From: Streptomyces sp. AC512_CC834 | GTDB lineage: Bacteria; Actinomycetota; Actinomycetes; Streptomycetales; Streptomycetaceae | Assembly (NCBI RefSeq): GCF_019049325.1 | Contig: NZ_JAGMUO010000035.1 | Coordinates: 1 to 64,000, forward strand | Length of the DNA stretch: 64,000 nt | Direction: 5' to 3' | Part shown: positions 1 through 9,395 of the stretch, piece by piece | Layout of the letters: each line of letters begins with the position of its first letter | Numbering within the stretch: the first letter of the stretch is position 1 | Notes under the pieces: generated by a model | What the model saw: only the letters and a program-made list of their open reading frames with translations | What the model was told of the DNA's origin: nothing | The model's database searches: none | Translations under genes and position numbers: made by a program

Positions 1-480
1 ACTCTGCGAACACACCCCCCTGCGCCCGGGCAGCGAGGAATACCTCGACTCCGAGAAATACCAGCTCAAACCCCGCGACTGGACCACCGCCACCCACCAG
101 GGCACCACCATCGCCCCCCTCATCACCCGCCTCAACACCATCCGGCGCGCGAACCCGGCACTCCACCAACTGCGCGATCTGCACTTCCATCCCACGGACA
201 AGGAGGAGGTGATCGCCTACTCGAAGCGGCAGGGCTCGAACACGGTTCTGGTGGTCGCCAACCTCGACCCCCACCACACCCAGGAGGCGACGGTCTCGTT
301 GGACATGCCGCAACTCGGCCTGGACTGGCACGAGTCGGTGCCGGTGCGCGACGAGCTGACCGGCGAGACCTACCACTGGGGCAGGGCCACCTATGTGCGC
401 CTGGAGCCGGGCCGGACGCCCGCGCACGTCTGCACGGTTCTGCGACCGTCCCACCCGCAAACCGGAGGGTCACCCACCAC

Positions 481-484
<4 letters not shown>
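1..484 (+). CDS. glgE: GlgE maltosyltransferase, C-terminal part (5' end outside window)
   Basis: Open from the window edge to a TGA at 482-484. The translated C-terminus contains a stretch around LRPGSEEYLDSEKYQ followed by a beta-sandwich tail, as in alpha-1,4-glucan:maltose-1-phosphate maltosyltransferases (GH13_3). GlgE extends linear alpha-1,4-glucans with maltose-1-phosphate in the cytoplasm. The catalytic barrel lies outside the window, so the identification rests on the tail and the context: treS, pep2 and glgB follow on the same strand. The stop overlaps the treS start as ATGA (481-484), so translation is probably coupled. Confidence 0.9.
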
Positions 485-2181
<1,697 letters not shown>

Positions 2182-2185
2182 GCCG

Positions 2186-2213
2186 AGCCCCGGCCCCCCG
2201 GGCGGGGCTGTTT
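2186..2213 (+). terminator. Hairpin after treS, possible attenuator
   Basis: AGCCCCG at 2186-2192 pairs with CGGGGCT at 2203-2209 and is followed by GTTT. It lies between treS and pep2 in an otherwise co-directional operon, so it could be a partial terminator or an mRNA-stabilising hairpin that sets the treS:pep2 ratio. Structure only; no activity is shown. Confidence 0.4.
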
Positions 2214-2278
2214 CCGTCGCGCCGCCCGGGGCACGCATCAGTAACCACCCCGACGATCCGGGGAGAGGACGCCACGCC

Positions 2279-3685
2279 ATGTCGGAAGCCGTCATACGCA
2301 CCGTCACAAGCCCGCCGGGCCTCCTGGCGTCACTTGATCCACTGCTGCGGGAGTGGCTGCCGCGGCAGCGCTGGTTCGCGGGCAAGGGGCGCCCGGTCAC
2401 CGGCTTCTCGCTGGTCGCCGCCACCGAGCTGCTCCCCGCCGACTCCCGCCTCGGCCTCCACCACGTACTGGTGCGCGCGCATCAGCAGCCCGCTCCTGCC
2501 TCGGGCGCGCCCGAGGAGCCGGGCGACTGCTACCAGCTCCTCATAGGCACGCGCGAGGCGCTGCCGCCCCGACTCTCGCCCGCGCTGATCGGGCATGTGA
2601 CCGAGGGTCCGGCGGCCGGGCGCACCGCCTACGACGCCCTCCAGGACACCCGGCCCGCCGAGGTGCTCCTGGAGGCGCTGCGCTCCCGGGCCCGCATCGG
2701 CGGGCTTCGTTTCGAGCGCGAAGAGGGCTGGGAGAAGGACCGGGAGATACGTACCGGCCTCGTGCCGCGGCTGATGACCGCTGAGCAGTCGAACTCGTCG
2801 GTCGTGTATGGAGATACGTTCATTCTCAAGCTGTTGCGCCGGATCGTGCCCGGCGTCAACCCCGATCTGGAACTGCCGCTGGCCCTGGCCCGCGAGGGCT
2901 GCCCCCGGGTGCCGGCGCCGACGGGCTGGATGGTGGCGGACCTGGCCGGCCGGACCTGGGTCCTTGGCGTGCTCCAGCCGTACCTGCAGGGCGCGACCGA
3001 CGGTTGGGAACTGGCGCTGCGCGAGCTGGCCAAGGGCGAGGACTTCGTCGCCGAGGCCCGGGCGCTGGGGCGGGCCACCGCCGAGGTGCACACCGCGCTG
3101 GCCCGCGCCCTGCCGACCGTCACCCTCGGCCCCGCCCAGGTGCGGCAGCTCGCCGACGGCATGATCGAGCGGCTGGAGGAGGCCGCCCGTGCCGTGCCGC
3201 TGCTCCGGTCGTACGCGCCCGCGCTGCGTACGGCGTTCACGGCGCTGGTGGACCTCGCCGCCGAGGGCCGTACCTGGACCGCGCAGCGTGTCCACGGCGA
3301 CCTGCACCTCGGCCAGTGCCTGCGCTCGCCCGACGGGCTGTGGTCGCTGATCGACTTCGAGGGGGAACCCGCGAAGCCGCTGGCCGAGCGGAGGATGCCG
3401 CAGCCGCCGGTGCGGGACGTCGCCGGGATGCTGCGCTCCTTCGACTACGCGGCGCACTCGGCCGACGCGCCCGTGCCGGGCTGGGCCGAGTCCTGCCGGG
3501 CCGCGTACTGCACCGGGTACGCGGAGGTGGCCGACGGCGACCCGCGCACCGACCCGGTGATGCTCCGCGCCCACGAGACGGACAAGGCGGTCTACGAAGT
3601 CCTGTACGAGGCCAGGCACCGCCCCGACTGGCTGCCGGTGCCCCTGGCCGCGGTGCGCCGCCTGACCGCGCCCGAACCGGCATGA
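2279..3685 (+). CDS. pep2: Maltokinase
   Basis: A 468-residue aminoglycoside-phosphotransferase-fold kinase that makes maltose-1-phosphate from maltose and ATP, the substrate of GlgE. The N-terminal cap carries the family signature LPRQRWFAGKGRP near residue 30. The catalytic loop is HGDLHLGQ with Asp341, and the metal-binding Asp359 sits in LIDFEGEP. The ATG at 2279 is preceded by GGGGAGAGG at 2260-2268. It lies between treS and glgB on the same strand, as in the actinobacterial GlgE operon. Length is normal for Pep2/Mak (about 450-470). Confidence 0.94.
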   Translation: MSEAVIRTVTSPPGLLASLDPLLREWLPRQRWFAGKGRPVTGFSLVAATELLPADSRLGLHHVLVRAHQQPAPASGAPEEPGDCYQLLIGTREALPPRLSPALIGHVTEGPAAGRTAYDALQDTRPAEVLLEALRSRARIGGLRFEREEGWEKDREIRTGLVPRLMTAEQSNSSVVYGDTFILKLLRRIVPGVNPDLELPLALAREGCPRVPAPTGWMVADLAGRTWVLGVLQPYLQGATDGWELALRELAKGEDFVAEARALGRATAEVHTALARALPTVTLGPAQVRQLADGMIERLEEAARAVPLLRSYAPALRTAFTALVDLAAEGRTWTAQRVHGDLHLGQCLRSPDGLWSLIDFEGEPAKPLAERRMPQPPVRDVAGMLRSFDYAAHSADAPVPGWAESCRAAYCTGYAEVADGDPRTDPVMLRAHETDKAVYEVLYEARHRPDWLPVPLAAVRRLTAPEPA

Positions 3686-3725
3686 CACCCCGTCTTGATC
3701 CCACCTCGTCCAGGAGGCCCCGCCC

Positions 3726-6062
3726 GTGACCCCCCGCCCCTCGTCCAGCGGCCCCGACCCCGAGAAGACGGCTGCGAAGAAGGCCGCGAAGTCCGCGAAG
3801 GCAGTGAAGAAGGCCGGCACGAAGAAGGCAGCCGTGAAGAAGGCCGTACCCCGGGAGGCCGCCGTCGAGGTCGCCGTCTCTCCCTGCCTGGACGCCGGCG
3901 ACCGGGAGCGGCTGCTCGCCGGCACCCACCACGAGCCGCACGCCGTGCTCGGCGCCCACCGGGTGCCCGGCGGCGTCGCGTTCCGGGCGTTTCGGCCGTA
4001 CGCCCTGGCGGTGACCGTGCTGTCCGGGAAACTGCGCGTCGAGCTGCACAACGACGGGGACGGGTTCTTCTCCGGCCTTGTGCCACTGAGTGAGGTCCCC
4101 CTCCACCGGCTCCTGGTGGCGTACGAGGGGACGGTCCAGGAGACCGAGGACCCGTACCGCTTCCTGCCCACCCTGGGCGACCTGGACCTGCACCTGATCG
4201 GCGAGGGCCGGCACGAGCAACTGTGGCAGGCGCTCGGCGCGCATCCGACGACCCACGAGGGCGTCGCGGGCACCCGCTTCGCGGTGTGGGCGCCGAACGC
4301 GCGCGGGGTCCGGGTGGCCGGCGGCTTCAACTTCTGGGACGGCACGGGCCATCCGATGCGCTCGCTCGGTTCGGCCGGCGTGTGGGAGCTGTTCCTGCCC
4401 GGCGTCGGCGCGGGCGAGCTGTACAAGTTCGAGATCACCCGGCCCGACGGCTCGCGCACCTTCCGCGCCGATCCGCTGGCCCGCCGTACGGAGGTCCCGC
4501 CGGCCACCTCCTCGGTCGTGCACGCCTCCGACTACACGTGGGGCGACGGGGAGTGGCTGGCCCGCCGCGCGGACGCGCCCGCGCACGAGGCACCGCTGTC
4601 GGCGTACGAGATCCACCTGCCCTCCTGGCGCCCGGGCCTGACGTACCGTCAACTGGCCGAACAGCTCCCGGCCTACGTGGCCGACCTCGGCTTCACGCAC
4701 GTCGAGCTGATGCCGGTGTCCGAGCACCCCTTCGGCGGCTCGTGGGGCTACCAGGTCACCGGCTTCTACGCGCCCACGGCCCGGCTGGGCGACCCCGACG
4801 ACTTCAAGTACCTGGTGGACCGGCTGCACCGGGCCGGCATCGGCGTCCTGATGGACTGGGTGCCGGCGCACTTCCCGCGCGACGACTGGGCGCTGGCCGA
4901 GTTCGACGGGCGTCCGCTGTACGAGCACTCCGATCCGCTGCGGGCCGCGCACCCGGACTGGGGGACGCTGGAGTTCGACTTCGGACGCCGGGAGGTGCGC
5001 AACTTCCTGGTCGCCAACGCCGTGTACTGGTGCGAGGAGTTCCACATCGACGGGCTGCGCGTCGACGCGGTCGCCTCGATGCTGTACCTGGACTACTCGC
5101 GCGAGCCGGGCCAGTGGACGCCGAACGAGCACGGCGGCCGGGAGAACCTGGACGCGGTGGCGTTCCTCCAGGAGATGAACGCGACGGTGTACCGGCGGGT
5201 GCCGGGCGTGGTGACCGTCGCGGAGGAGTCGACGGCCTGGGACGGGGTCACGCGGGCCACCCACCACATGGGGCCGAGCGGCTTCGGCGGGCTCGGGTTC
5301 GGGCTGAAGTGGAACATGGGCTGGATGCACGACTCGCTCGAGTACATGAGCCGGGAGCCGGTGCACCGCAAGTACCACCACGGCGACATGACCTTCTCCA
5401 TGGTGTACGCGTACAGCGAGAACTACGTGCTGCCGATATCCCACGACGAGGTGGTGCACGGCAAGAAGTCCCTGGTGTCGAAGATGCCGGGCGACTGGTG
5501 GCAGCAGCGCGCGAACGAGCGCGCGTACCTGGGCTTCATGTGGGCCCATCCCGGCAAGCAACTGCTCTTCATGGGGCAGGAGTTCGCCCAGGGCGCGGAG
5601 TGGTCCGAGGCACACGGGCCCGACTGGTGGCTGCTCGACCCGGAGTACGGCGCGTCGGCGGACCACCGGGGCGTGCGCGACCTGGTGCGGGACCTGAACA
5701 CCGTCTACCGGGCCACGCCCGCGCTGTGGCGGCGCGACACCCACCCCTCCGGGTTCGCCTGGGTGGTCGGGGACGCCGCCGAGGACGACGTGCTGGCGTT
5801 CCTGCGGCTGGACACCGACGGCACGCCGCTGCTCGCGGTGTCGAACTTCGCCCCGGTAATCCGCCCCGACTACCGCCTCGGCGTCCCCGACGACGTCCCG
5901 GCCTGGCACGAGGTGCTCAACACCGACGCCGCGCGGTACGGCGGCGGCGATGTGGGCAACCCCGACCCGGTCAAGCCGGAGCCGCAGGGGTGGCACGGCC
6001 GCCCGGCGAGCGTCCGGCTGACCCTGCCGCCCCTGGCGACGGTGTGGCTGCGCCCGGCCTGA
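3726..6062 (+). CDS. glgB: 1,4-alpha-glucan branching enzyme
   Basis: A 778-residue GH13_9 branching enzyme that puts alpha-1,6 branches on the glucan made by GlgE. It starts at GTG 3726 with AGGAGG at 3712-3717. Order: a low-complexity Lys/Ala tail (about residues 13-41, KKA-type repeats), an N-terminal domain, a CBM48 domain near residues 175-275, then the catalytic barrel. Nucleophile Asp447 lies in GLRVDAVASM, the acid/base Glu in VAEEST (500/501), and Asp574 in PISHDEVVHGK. The basic Lys/Ala N-terminal extension resembles a histone-H1-like tail and could affect nucleic acid or glucan binding; that is speculative. The gene ends 16 bases from the convergent helicase gene. Confidence 0.95.
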   Translation: MTPRPSSSGPDPEKTAAKKAAKSAKAVKKAGTKKAAVKKAVPREAAVEVAVSPCLDAGDRERLLAGTHHEPHAVLGAHRVPGGVAFRAFRPYALAVTVLSGKLRVELHNDGDGFFSGLVPLSEVPLHRLLVAYEGTVQETEDPYRFLPTLGDLDLHLIGEGRHEQLWQALGAHPTTHEGVAGTRFAVWAPNARGVRVAGGFNFWDGTGHPMRSLGSAGVWELFLPGVGAGELYKFEITRPDGSRTFRADPLARRTEVPPATSSVVHASDYTWGDGEWLARRADAPAHEAPLSAYEIHLPSWRPGLTYRQLAEQLPAYVADLGFTHVELMPVSEHPFGGSWGYQVTGFYAPTARLGDPDDFKYLVDRLHRAGIGVLMDWVPAHFPRDDWALAEFDGRPLYEHSDPLRAAHPDWGTLEFDFGRREVRNFLVANAVYWCEEFHIDGLRVDAVASMLYLDYSREPGQWTPNEHGGRENLDAVAFLQEMNATVYRRVPGVVTVAEESTAWDGVTRATHHMGPSGFGGLGFGLKWNMGWMHDSLEYMSREPVHRKYHHGDMTFSMVYAYSENYVLPISHDEVVHGKKSLVSKMPGDWWQQRANERAYLGFMWAHPGKQLLFMGQEFAQGAEWSEAHGPDWWLLDPEYGASADHRGVRDLVRDLNTVYRATPALWRRDTHPSGFAWVVGDAAEDDVLAFLRLDTDGTPLLAVSNFAPVIRPDYRLGVPDDVPAWHEVLNTDAARYGGGDVGNPDPVKPEPQGWHGRPASVRLTLPPLATVWLRPA

Positions 6063-6078
6063 GCGTCTCTCCAGACCG

Positions 6079-8346
6079 TCAGTCCGCGTCCACCAGCCCC
6101 TTCGGCAGCGGCTCGCTGTGCAGGACGCCTAGGTGCTGGGTGGCGCGGGTGAGGGCGACGTACAGGTCGCTGGTGCCGTAGCGGCCGGGTTCGACGACCA
6201 GGACGGAGTCGAACTCCAGGCCCTTGGACTGGCGCGGGTCGAGCAGGACGACGCGGTGTGTGAGGTCCGGCTCGGCGTCCGCCGTCACGCCGTCGAGCCG
6301 GGCCGCGAGGACGCGGTGCAGCTCGCGCGGGGCGATGATGGCGAGGCGGCCCTCCTCGGGGGTCAGCTCCCGGGCGGCCTCGGCGACGGCGGACGGAAGG
6401 TCGCCGGTGGCGCGGATCCAGGGGCGTACGCCCGTCGAGCGCACCGAACTCGGCGGCTCGAAGGCCGGGTCGTCGGCGCGGACGACGGCCGCCGCCACGT
6501 CCATGATCTCGGCCGGGGTGCGGTAGTTGACGCCCAGGCGGGTGTGCTTGAAGCGGTCCTCGACGTACGGGGCGAGGATCTTGGACCAGGAGCCGACACC
6601 GGCCGCCTCCGCGGTCTGCGCCGGGTCGCCGACCAGGGTCATCGAGCGGGTCGGGCAGCGGCGCATCAGCAGCCGCCAGGCCATCGGGGACAGCTCCTGC
6701 GCCTCGTCCACGATGATGTGCCCGAACGCCCAGGTGCGGTCGGCCGCGGCGCGTTCGGCGGCGCTGCGGTGGTCGTCCTCCTCCTGGCGTTCGGCGAAGC
6801 GCTCGGCGTCGATGATGTCGTGCGCCGACAGGACCTCGGCGGCCTCCTCGTCCTTGTCGTCGAACTCGTAGGTCCGGGACGCGTACGACACGTCAAGGAC
6901 GCCCTGCGCGTAGGCGATCTGCTCCTCCCGCTCGCGTTCGGCCAGGGAGCGGGCGATCCGGTCGTCCACGCCGAGCAGTTCGGCCGCCTCGTCCAGCAGG
7001 GGTACGTCGGCGACGGTCCAGCGCCGGGTGACCGGGCGGCGGACGGCGGCGGCGTCCTCGGCGTCCAGGAAGCCCTCGGGGGCGGCGAGGAAGTCGGCGA
7101 CCAGGCGGCGCGGGGTGATGCGGGGCCACAGCCGGTCGATGGCGGACCAGACCTCGGGGTTGTCGGCGAGTTCGTCGCGGATCTGGGTGATGTCGCTGGG
7201 GTCGAGGAGGTTGCCGCCGTCGTAGGGGTCGGTGCCGATGCGTTCGGCGACCATGTCGGTGAGGGTGTTGAGGATGTGGCCCTCGAAGTGCTCGCGGGCC
7301 GCGTTGTGCGGCAGCTTCGCGGCGCGGGTGCGTTCGCGGGCGACGTTGACCAGGTCGTCGTCCAGCATGAGGATCTCGCGGTCGTGCTCGATCGCGATCA
7401 CCGGGTCGGGCAGCGCCTGCCGGTCGCGGACCACCTCGGCGAGGACGTCGGCCATGTCGGCGCGGCCCTTGACGGCCGCCGCCCCGGGGGTGTCCGTGGC
7501 GGTGGCCTTCACGCCGGGGAACAGCTCGCCGACCGTGGCGAGGAGCACGCCGGTCTCGCCGAGCGAGGGCAGCACCTCGCCGATGTAGCCGAGGAAGGCC
7601 GGGTTGGGGCCGACGATGAGGACGGCGCGCTTGGCGAGCAGGGCGCGGTGCTCGTAGAGCAGGTAGGCGGCGCGGTGCAGGGCGACGGCGGTCTTGCCGG
7701 TGCCGGGGCCGCCCTCGACGACGAGGACGCCGCGGTGCGGGGCGCGGATGATGCGGTCCTGGTCGGCCTGGATGGTCTGCACGATGTCGCCCATGCGGCC
7801 GGTGCGCGCGGAGTTCAGCGCGGCCAGCAGCACGGTGTCGCCGGACGGGTCCTCGTGGCCGGTGCGGGTCTCGTCGCCGAGGTCGAGGATCTCGTCGTGC
7901 AGGTCGGTGACCGTGCGGCCGTCGCTGGTGATGTGCCGGCGGCGGCGCAGGCCCATCGGGGTGTGGCCGGTGGCCAGGTAGAAGGGGCGGGCGACGTCGG
8001 CCCGCCAGTCGATCAGGACCGGGGTGCGTTCGGCGTCGTCGGTGCGCAGTCCGATCCGGCCGATGTGGTGGGTGTCCCCGGAGGTGAGGTCGATCCGGCC
8101 GAAGCAGAGGGAGCCGTCCACCGCGTTGAGCGCGGCGAGCAGCCCGGAGCGCTCGGCGACCAGGATGTCCCGCTCCAGCCTGGCCTGCTGGGGGGTGTTG
8201 CCCTGCGCCAGCGCCCGGGTCACCGAGACCTCGGTGTCGCCGCGCAGCGCGTCCACGCGTGCGTACAGTCCGTCGATGAATTCCTGCTCGTGCCGCAATT
8301 CATCGTCCGGAAATTCGGTGTTTGACAATTCCACTCCCGGCCGCAT
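6079..8346 (-). CDS. HelD-like superfamily 1 helicase (RNA polymerase-recycling type)
   Basis: A 755-residue UvrD/Rep-type ATPase. The N-terminal 15-70 region is a predicted coiled coil (HEQEFIDGLYARVDALR), as in actinobacterial HelD. Walker A is GGPGTGKT at 212-219. Later come a DEAQE-type motif II (VDEAQELSPMAWRLL), motif III LVGDPAQT, and C-terminal motifs ending VALTRATQHLGVLH. HelD proteins pry open stalled RNA polymerase and some actinobacterial members confer rifampicin tolerance; which subtype this is cannot be decided here. The ATG at 8344-8346 has no strong ribosome site; an in-frame GTG at 8334 is an alternative. It is the last gene of a merR-trxA-helicase run, separated from trxA by a strong terminator. 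Confidence 0.85.
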   Translation of the reverse strand: MRPGVELSNTEFPDDELRHEQEFIDGLYARVDALRGDTEVSVTRALAQGNTPQQARLERDILVAERSGLLAALNAVDGSLCFGRIDLTSGDTHHIGRIGLRTDDAERTPVLIDWRADVARPFYLATGHTPMGLRRRRHITSDGRTVTDLHDEILDLGDETRTGHEDPSGDTVLLAALNSARTGRMGDIVQTIQADQDRIIRAPHRGVLVVEGGPGTGKTAVALHRAAYLLYEHRALLAKRAVLIVGPNPAFLGYIGEVLPSLGETGVLLATVGELFPGVKATATDTPGAAAVKGRADMADVLAEVVRDRQALPDPVIAIEHDREILMLDDDLVNVARERTRAAKLPHNAAREHFEGHILNTLTDMVAERIGTDPYDGGNLLDPSDITQIRDELADNPEVWSAIDRLWPRITPRRLVADFLAAPEGFLDAEDAAAVRRPVTRRWTVADVPLLDEAAELLGVDDRIARSLAEREREEQIAYAQGVLDVSYASRTYEFDDKDEEAAEVLSAHDIIDAERFAERQEEDDHRSAAERAAADRTWAFGHIIVDEAQELSPMAWRLLMRRCPTRSMTLVGDPAQTAEAAGVGSWSKILAPYVEDRFKHTRLGVNYRTPAEIMDVAAAVVRADDPAFEPPSSVRSTGVRPWIRATGDLPSAVAEAARELTPEEGRLAIIAPRELHRVLAARLDGVTADAEPDLTHRVVLLDPRQSKGLEFDSVLVVEPGRYGTSDLYVALTRATQHLGVLHSEPLPKGLVDAD

Positions 8347-8417
8347 ATACTGTGCTCACTGGACTTCTTCGTGACCTCATCTTTTTCTGAAGTCATGAAT
8401 CATCGAATATACGCAAA

Positions 8418-8453
8418 GAAATCCCCCGAGCGCAATTGCGCTCGGGGGATTTC
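8418..8453 (-). terminator. Perfect 36-bp palindrome after trxA
   Basis: Two 18-base arms, GAAATCCCCCGAGCGCAA and its exact complement, abut with no spacer. It begins 17 bases downstream of the trxA stop and 72 bases upstream of the helicase start. The G/C core with flanking A/T ends suits a factor-independent terminator working in either direction, so the helicase gene probably has its own promoter in 8347-8417. Confidence 0.85.
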
Positions 8454-8469
8454 TCGTGTCCCGTGCTGG

Positions 8470-8802
8470 TCAGAGGAGGTCGGCCAGCTCCTCGACGAGC
8501 CGCCGCTTGGGCCGGGAGCCGACCATCGACTTCACCGGCTCACCCCCGCGGAACACCATGAACGTCGGCATCGACAGCACTTTGTACGCGTTCGTGGTCT
8601 CCGGATTCTGGTCGACGTTGAGCTGCACCACCCGCAGCCGGTCGCCCTCCTCCTCGGCCAGGGCACTGAGCACCGGGGCCATCTGCCGGCACGGCGGGCA
8701 CCAGTCCGCGGTGAACTCGACCAGGACGGGCAGCTCCGCCCCGATCACCTCGGTCGCGAAGTCCGCGTCCGTCACCTCGGGCACCCCTGCGATCGTCGTC
8801 AT
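8470..8802 (-). CDS. trxA: Thioredoxin
   Basis: A 110-residue thioredoxin with active site WCPPC (Cys35, Cys38) in place of the usual WCGPC, the conserved cis-proline loop MPTF, and the full beta-alpha fold ending GSRPKRRLVEELADLL. It reduces protein disulfides in the cytoplasm. The ATG at 8802 is chosen because a GAGGAGAGGA ribosome site sits just upstream and the residues before it are not thioredoxin-like. It starts 13 bases after the merR stop, so the two are almost certainly co-transcribed. A CPPC motif usually makes the protein somewhat more reducing or more substrate-selective than CGPC. Confidence 0.95.
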   Translation of the reverse strand: MTTIAGVPEVTDADFATEVIGAELPVLVEFTADWCPPCRQMAPVLSALAEEEGDRLRVVQLNVDQNPETTNAYKVLSMPTFMVFRGGEPVKSMVGSRPKRRLVEELADLL

Positions 8803-8815
8803 GCGTGTCCTCTCC

Positions 8816-9214
8816 TCATGCGTGTCCTCCCAGTTCGCACTTGGGCTCCGGACCCCCCGGAACCGCCGCCTCGGCCCGCGCGAGCTGCGCACCGACCTGC
8901 GCCCGCACCGCCGTGAGCTGCTCGATCAGCGTGTCCAGCTCCGCCAGCTTGCGCCGGTAGACCACCAGGGACGCCGGGCACGAGTCGCCCTCGGGATGCC
9001 CGGCGCGCAGGCACTCCACGAAGGGGCGGGTCTCCTCCAGGTCGAACCCGAAGTCCTGGAGGGTCCTGATCTGCCGCAGCAGCTTCAGGTCCTCCTCGTC
9101 GTAGGTCCGGTAACCGTTGTCGCCCCGCCGCGCGGGCAGCAGGCCCCGCGACTCGTAGTACCGCAGCGTCCGCGTGGTGGTCCCGGCCCGTGCGGCCAGC
9201 TCGCCGATTCGCAT
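8816..9214 (-). CDS. MerR-family regulator, probably of the trxA operon
   Basis: A 132-residue MerR protein. It has an N-terminal winged helix (MRIGELAARAGTTTRTLRYYE), the RG(L)LPARR turn, then a coiled-coil dimerisation helix. Two cysteines stand out: one in GDSCPAS near residue 85 and one in the C-terminal tail PKCELGGHA. They could bind metal or sense redox, but the spacing does not match SoxR or MerR proper. The start is at ATG 9212-9214, right behind a perfect operator palindrome at 9229-9250. Placement directly before trxA with a 13-base gap suggests it autoregulates and controls thioredoxin. Confidence 0.9.
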   Translation of the reverse strand: MRIGELAARAGTTTRTLRYYESRGLLPARRGDNGYRTYDEEDLKLLRQIRTLQDFGFDLEETRPFVECLRAGHPEGDSCPASLVVYRRKLAELDTLIEQLTAVRAQVGAQLARAEAAVPGGPEPKCELGGHA

Positions 9215-9228
9215 GTGGACGAACGTAA

Positions 9229-9250
9229 GCCTTGACCCGGACGTCAAGGC
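9229..9250 (-). promoter_or_regulatory. MerR-type operator/promoter upstream of merR-trxA
   Basis: Perfect inverted repeat GCCTTGAC-N6-GTCAAGGC, 14 bases upstream of the merR ATG. Its TTGAC half reads as a -35 on the minus strand, with a TACGTT-like -10 near 9222-9227. MerR proteins bind such palindromes inside an overlong promoter spacer. The function is inferred from position and symmetry. Confidence 0.7.
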
Positions 9251-9268
9251 AAGAAGCCCCGCGAAGGC

Positions 9269-9305
9269 AAGAAGCCCCGCGCCGGGGGGTGGCGCGGGGC
9301 TTCTT
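9269..9305 (-). terminator. Terminator hairpin downstream of the dicarboxylate transporter
   Basis: AAGAAGCCCCGCGCC (9269-9283) pairs perfectly with 9291-9305 around a 7-base loop. It lies about 90 bases past the transporter stop and just before the merR promoter, so it insulates the two units. A partial copy of the left arm repeats at 9251-9263. Confidence 0.75.
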
Positions 9306-9395
9306 CGGGGGACCGGACGGCTGAGCAACGGGGGGAGTACCTCAGCCGCCCGGAGTGTGGCGGCGTGGGCCGGCGTGTGGGGTGTGGCGCGGGCC

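Noticed and set aside
3237..5996. Long open frame on the minus strand (over 900 codons) opposite pep2 and glgB
   Set aside because: The sense genes are clear homologues with normal codon bias; the antisense frame is Arg/Val/Gly-rich shadow coding with no family.
6133..8325. Plus-strand open frame opposite the helicase gene
   Set aside because: Composition is Val/Gly/Asp-rich as expected for the complement of a high-GC gene; no ribosome site or homology.
8816..9214. SoxR
   Set aside because: The four-cysteine Fe-S cluster motif of SoxR is absent; only two separated cysteines are seen.
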